DNA from: Ephydatia muelleri
Lineage: Eukaryota > Porifera > Demospongiae > Spongillida > Spongillidae
Length of the DNA: 64,000 nt
NCBI GenBank assembly: GCA_013339895.1
Contig: JABACO010000009.1
Span: 4,364,810-4,428,809 of the forward strand
Direction of reading: 5' to 3'
Shown here: positions 60,440 through 64,000 of the stretch, in pieces
Layout: each line of letters begins with the position of its first letter
Numbering within the stretch: position 1 is the first letter of the stretch
The notes under the pieces: model-generated
What the model was told of the DNA's origin: nothing
Seen by the model: only the letters and a program-made list of their open reading frames with translations
The model's database searches: none
Position numbers and translations under genes: made by a program

Positions 60440-62934
60440 CCTGCTGACGGCAGCCATCTTGCTTTTTAAGTGCAGCATGCTAGATGACAGGAGAGGGAGG
60501 GGCCAGGTGGGGAAGGTCAATCATCAGTGTGGCCTGACTAGCAATAAGCTAACCTCCTCTCTGATCTTGGTGAGCATACTCCCTCTCCTGTCCAAGGTCA
60601 CCTACATCCTTTCCAAGCTGGTCCTCTGCTCGCACACCTGAGAGGTGGATTTGGTCAGCTCACTCCTGCTACTGGAGAGGTCACGTGTCAGCTGATGGAG
60701 GCGCTCCTGGTGTGGGTACAGAGGACATGGAGAGGACGGTGTCGTATCACCATGTATGGGTGATTTGAGAGTCCACCTACTTCTTTGACCAAAATGTTGG
60801 ATTTGCATATTGCCTAGACAGTGTGTAGTGTATGGTCGCCTTAAAACATCACCTTTGAAGTTCATGAACTGTGATCTGCAGCTTGTTTGTCTGTGTGTCC
60901 AACCACTGCTCAAGGTCACTTGGTGTATGTGTGTGAGTGTATGTGTGTGTGAGAGTGAATACATAAGAGGGCATGAGGCAGTCAGGAGAGACAGTGAGAT
61001 AATGGAAGGATTGGTCTTGCCATGTTCTGCCTTTTGATTGTCTCAATGCCTCCTCAGCATGCTGTATTGCCAAGCTCTCCAATCTAAGATCGCTTCCCTG
61101 AGCCTCTTTGAACTGGCACTGGTTTGTATGTACAAGTGAAGAAACTCCCCTCACAGGGGAGCAGATGCAAACACACCTTGCACACACCTATCCATGCTCA
61201 TACAGAGATATACACACCTACACAGATATGCACACATATGCAGACATTCACATACATATTCATACACATACATACACCACTACCACACATGTCCACATAC
61301 ACACTCACTGCATCACCAATACATTACCTGCAATGCTTCATTTGAGGACTTGTGGTCTAGGCTCAGAGCTCTCTCTATCAGCAGCTGCTCCTCCAGCGAC
61401 CTCAGTCTTTGCAAAGTGTTCTATAGAAGTTCACAATATAGGTACATTGACAGTTATGCGTGTATGTGCATGTACTTATGTGTGTGCACTTGTGTACATA
61501 TGTGTGCAGTTGTGTGCATGTGTGTGCTTTGTGCATGTGTATACATGTGTTTACATGTCACAGTACATTAAGATTTTCCTGCAGTGATGCCTCTTTTACA
61601 GCAGCAGTCTTCATCTCAAGGGAACTTGAGGCTATGGCCTGTTTAAGCTTCTTCATCTCATCTGAGCCCAATAGATGAAAACAGGCATGATAAACAATCA
61701 TATACAATGACACATGTCTAAACAGACTTGCCTTCAAGCTTAATTATTGTGGTTTCTTTTTCTGCAACTAGTCTGCAAAGGAAGCATTCAATGTTTAAAA
61801 ATAAAATTTCAACTACTTGAGAAAAAAAACACCACCTTTGCTGCTCTATGAGGTCAGAGGTCATCTTACCTCTGTAATTCCTCATAGTCATGAAAATGTG
61901 AAGCCATTTGCTGCTCCTATGAATGTATTTATGTGGTATGGTGTGGGTGTGGTGTGGTATAGTGTTGGTGTGGTGTGGGTGTGGCATGGTATAATATACA
62001 TACTAGGCATATGGTATACATAGTGCTCACGTGTACAGTGGGATATGGTAGCCCCTCCCGCCTAAAGATGTAATCTTCCTACAGGAAGATTAATCATGCA
62101 GAAGTGAGGGTTGGAATACCGAAGTGGAGGGTTTGATATGAGGTGAAGGTGCGGGGTAAGAGGTGAGGTAATAGGTGGGGATGGGGTAGGAGGTGGGTAA
62201 GAGGTGAGGATGGGGTAGGAGGTGAGGTAGTAGGTGAGGGATGAGATAAGAGGTGAGGGGATGGGGTAAGAGGTGAGGGATGGGGTAGAGGTGAGGGATG
62301 GGGTAAGGGTGAGGGTGGGGTAAGAGTGAGGGGTGGAGTAAGAGGTGAGGGTGGGGTAAGAGGTGACGGGATGGGTACGGGTGAGGGTGGGGTAAGAGGT
62401 GAGGGGTGGAGTAAGAGGTGAGGGTGGGGTAAGAGTGAGGCGTGGAGGTAAGTGGTGAGGGGTGGGGTAAGAGGTGAGGGTGGGGTAAGCGGTGAGGGGT
62501 GGAGTAAGAGGTGAGGGTGGGTAAGAGGTGTGTTGGGTGGGTGGGTACGCGGTGGGGTGGGGTAGAGGTGCGGGTGGGGTGGTGAGGGTGTGGTAAGGGT
62601 GCGGGGGTAGAGGGGGGGGGTAAGAGGTGCAGGGGTGGGGTAAGAGGTGAGGGGTGGGGTATAAGAGGTGAGGGGTGGCCGGGTAGGAAGTGAGGGGTGG
62701 GGTAAGAGGTGAGGGTGGGGTGAAAGTGGGTTGAGGGTTGAGGGATGGAGGGGTGAAGGTGGGGTTGAGGATGGAGTGGGGTTGGGTGGGTAAGGGGGTT
62801 GTAAGAGGTGGGATCTAACCTTTGTGGTGAGTAGTTCATGATTCTTAGCTCTCTCGAGTCCCCAGGCCTTTTGGACCACCTTCCATAAGTGTGCTGCCAT
62901 TCCTGGTACTGCTCGCTGAGTTTGCTAATCATAT
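60440..62934 (-). CDS. Candidate multi-exon coiled-coil protein gene
   Basis: A series of minus-strand exon candidates is rich in heptad-like Leu/Glu/Lys/Gln. 62934-62820: ISKLSEQYQEWQ. 61916-61870: EQQMASHFHDYEELQR|gtaag. 61772-61732: LVAEKETTIIKLEG with a GC donor. About 61672-61580: DEMKKLKQAIASSSLEMK. 61420-61328: NTLQRLRSLEEQLLIERALS, 31 codons, donor gtaatg. 61118 to about 61030: FKEAQGSDLRLESLAIQ. About 60712-60641: YPHQERLHQLTRDLSSSR|gtgtgc. About 60480-60440: ALKKQDGCRQQ. Most have AG acceptors. It looks like a structural coiled-coil protein, perhaps centrosomal or cytoskeletal. I do not recognise the gene, and exon joins are provisional. Confidence 0.5.
62095..62815. repeat. Purine-rich G-run minisatellite inside an intron
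   Basis: An imperfect repeat of ggtgaggg-tggggtaaga, strongly strand-asymmetric (G/A/T on +). On the minus strand, the coding sense of the surrounding gene, it is C-rich. The long Pro/His/Leu open frames are repeat artefacts. Runs of four or more G suggest quadruplex-forming DNA. Confidence 0.9.
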
Positions 62935-63084
62935 CTGGAGGGACCGGTGGGGACATGTTGGCCCCATTACATCATCTACAGCAAGGACTGGAGCCATTTG
63001 GTGAGACACCCCGCCATCCATTTGATATGATTCTACATATTTAACCATGAATAACAACCATAGCACACAAATCATTAACCAGTG

Positions 63085-63178
63085 AGGCTGTGTGTGTTGT
63101 GCATATGTGTGTGTGTTTGTGTGTGTGTGTGTTTGTGTGTGTGCATGTGTGTGTGTGTGTATGTGTGTGTGTTTGTCA
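63085..63178. repeat. (GT)n microsatellite
   Basis: An interrupted GT tract with TTTGTG and CATGTG breaks. 62960-63490 otherwise shows no supported gene. Confidence 0.9.
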
Positions 63179-63497
63179 TATACAAACAGTTGTGAAGTAA
63201 ATAATATTTGACTGGGGCAAGTGGCACAGACCTGTTAGTACAGACGTATATGACAAAAGCATCTTAATTTATTTTTGATACAATTCTTTTGAGGTGGAAT
63301 TATTATTTGTGTACATCACATAAGTGTCCTGCATCACTTGCACTACTGGAAGTCCATGTATCTCCTTACCCTGTGATGTGTAATTTGGCAACCTCACTCC
63401 TGTTCTCATTAAACGTAATACCACTAGTCACAAACATACATACACGCACAATTTACATTACGTCCGTTCAAAATAAAGCTTGACCCGAGCTTTTTGC

Positions 63498-64000
63498 CTT
63501 TAGTTCAAATATCGACGTGGGGGACGGATCTTTTCTCGAAGGCTGTAGCGTCCAGTGCGTTCCCTCGGAGGTCTGTTTTCTACAGATACATCTGTAGAGG
63601 TATCCTCTGTCGTAGGGCTGGGTGCTGCTGCCTCAGTGCTAGCTTGGTCTTGAAGCTCTTTGTTTGCCTGCTGACTATCAGTAGTCCCTTCATCTGGTCT
63701 CCCGACACTTCCCAACACTGCATCTAGCCATTGAGGACATGGCTTGTTACTGGACTGACTCTTCCCGTACCAGTAATAACCATTGGGGAAGTCCCTTGGG
63801 CAAATAGTGGTGCGGTTCTGGTGAACTTGAATGTGCCCTTCATCAGGAAAATAGACTTTTGCTGCCCCACATCTGTGTCAGTGCAGTTAACAGTCTATAA
63901 GGCCCATGCCAGGGATGTGAAAGCTTGCGATTCTTCCCACTCTCTTCATGAGGAAACTTGATAAGAATCCAATCACCAATCTTGTGCGTTGTGGGCCTGG
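63498..64000 (-). pseudogene. Ty3/gypsy-type polyprotein, integrase C-terminal part, runs off the edge
   Basis: Entering from the right edge, the minus strand reads HKIGDWILIKFPHEESGKNR and KLSHPWHGPYRLL, the SH3-like/GPY-type C-terminal region of gypsy integrases. A frameshift near 63880 gives VYFPDEGHIQVHQNRT, FPNGYYWYGK and an acidic Ser/Thr/Ala tail ending RYSLREKIRPPRRYLN before a stop at about 63500. The catalytic core would lie beyond this window. The frameshift suggests an inactive copy. Confidence 0.75.

Noticed and set aside
62090-62956. Long Pro/His/Leu-rich minus-strand frames of 268-288 codons
   Set aside because: Antisense translation of the G-run minisatellite. Only the first part (62820-62934) resembles a coiled-coil exon.

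Overview
This is a eukaryotic, intron-containing and very repeat-rich window. The gene content points to an early-branching marine invertebrate, most likely a sponge. The reasons are an ankyrin-Roc-COR-Death gene, TE proteins of the kind common in cnidarian, echinoderm and sponge genomes, and small exons with GT-AG introns. The organism call is inference.

Layout: 223-3243 is a decayed DNA transposon with imperfect terminal inverted repeats. 3355-5432 holds tandem duplications, CA microsatellites, hairpins and a 38-G run. 5433-48366 (+) is one gene for an ankyrin-repeat / Roc GTPase / COR / Death-domain protein, with recognisable exons at 5433-5517, 42975-43217, 46193-47800 and 48071-48366. 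Its 37.5-kb first visible intron (5518-42974) is almost entirely a satellite of about 540-bp monomers. The next intron carries nested transposon insertions and a 481-bp near-perfect inverted repeat. 49060-51240 (-) is a decayed intron-bearing NSF copy, and part of it is duplicated at 58232-58757. 52440-58230 is a TE graveyard: reverse-transcriptase pseudogenes, foldback elements and a hAT transposase pseudogene. 58985-60378 is a 56-bp minisatellite split by a hAT derivative. 60440-62934 (-) looks like a coiled-coil gene. 63498-64000 (-) is the C-terminal end of a Ty3/gypsy-type polyprotein.

Main result: nearly every satellite monomer contains CTACAG - three bases - GTAAGT, that is, a 3' splice site and a strong 5' splice site exactly three nucleotides apart. 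I count 68 such sites, 64 of them exact. The flanks are nearly invariant, but the enclosed triplet takes 12 different values (GAG, CTG, CGG, AAG, CAG, GCG, TGG, TAT, GTG, GAC, ATG, GGG), encoding 12 different amino acids and no stop. The two ankyrin exons that flank the array are both phase 0, and joined directly they give an ankyrin hairpin one residue shorter than consensus. A single inserted codon restores canonical length, placing the variable residue in the beta-turn just before the conserved Gly, a position that is randomised in designed ankyrin binders. I therefore propose that the intron is an array of alternative, frame-neutral single-codon microexons that diversify an immune-receptor-like ankyrin-Roc-COR-Death protein. 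This needs RNA evidence. The plain alternative is an intronic satellite with incidental splice-like motifs.
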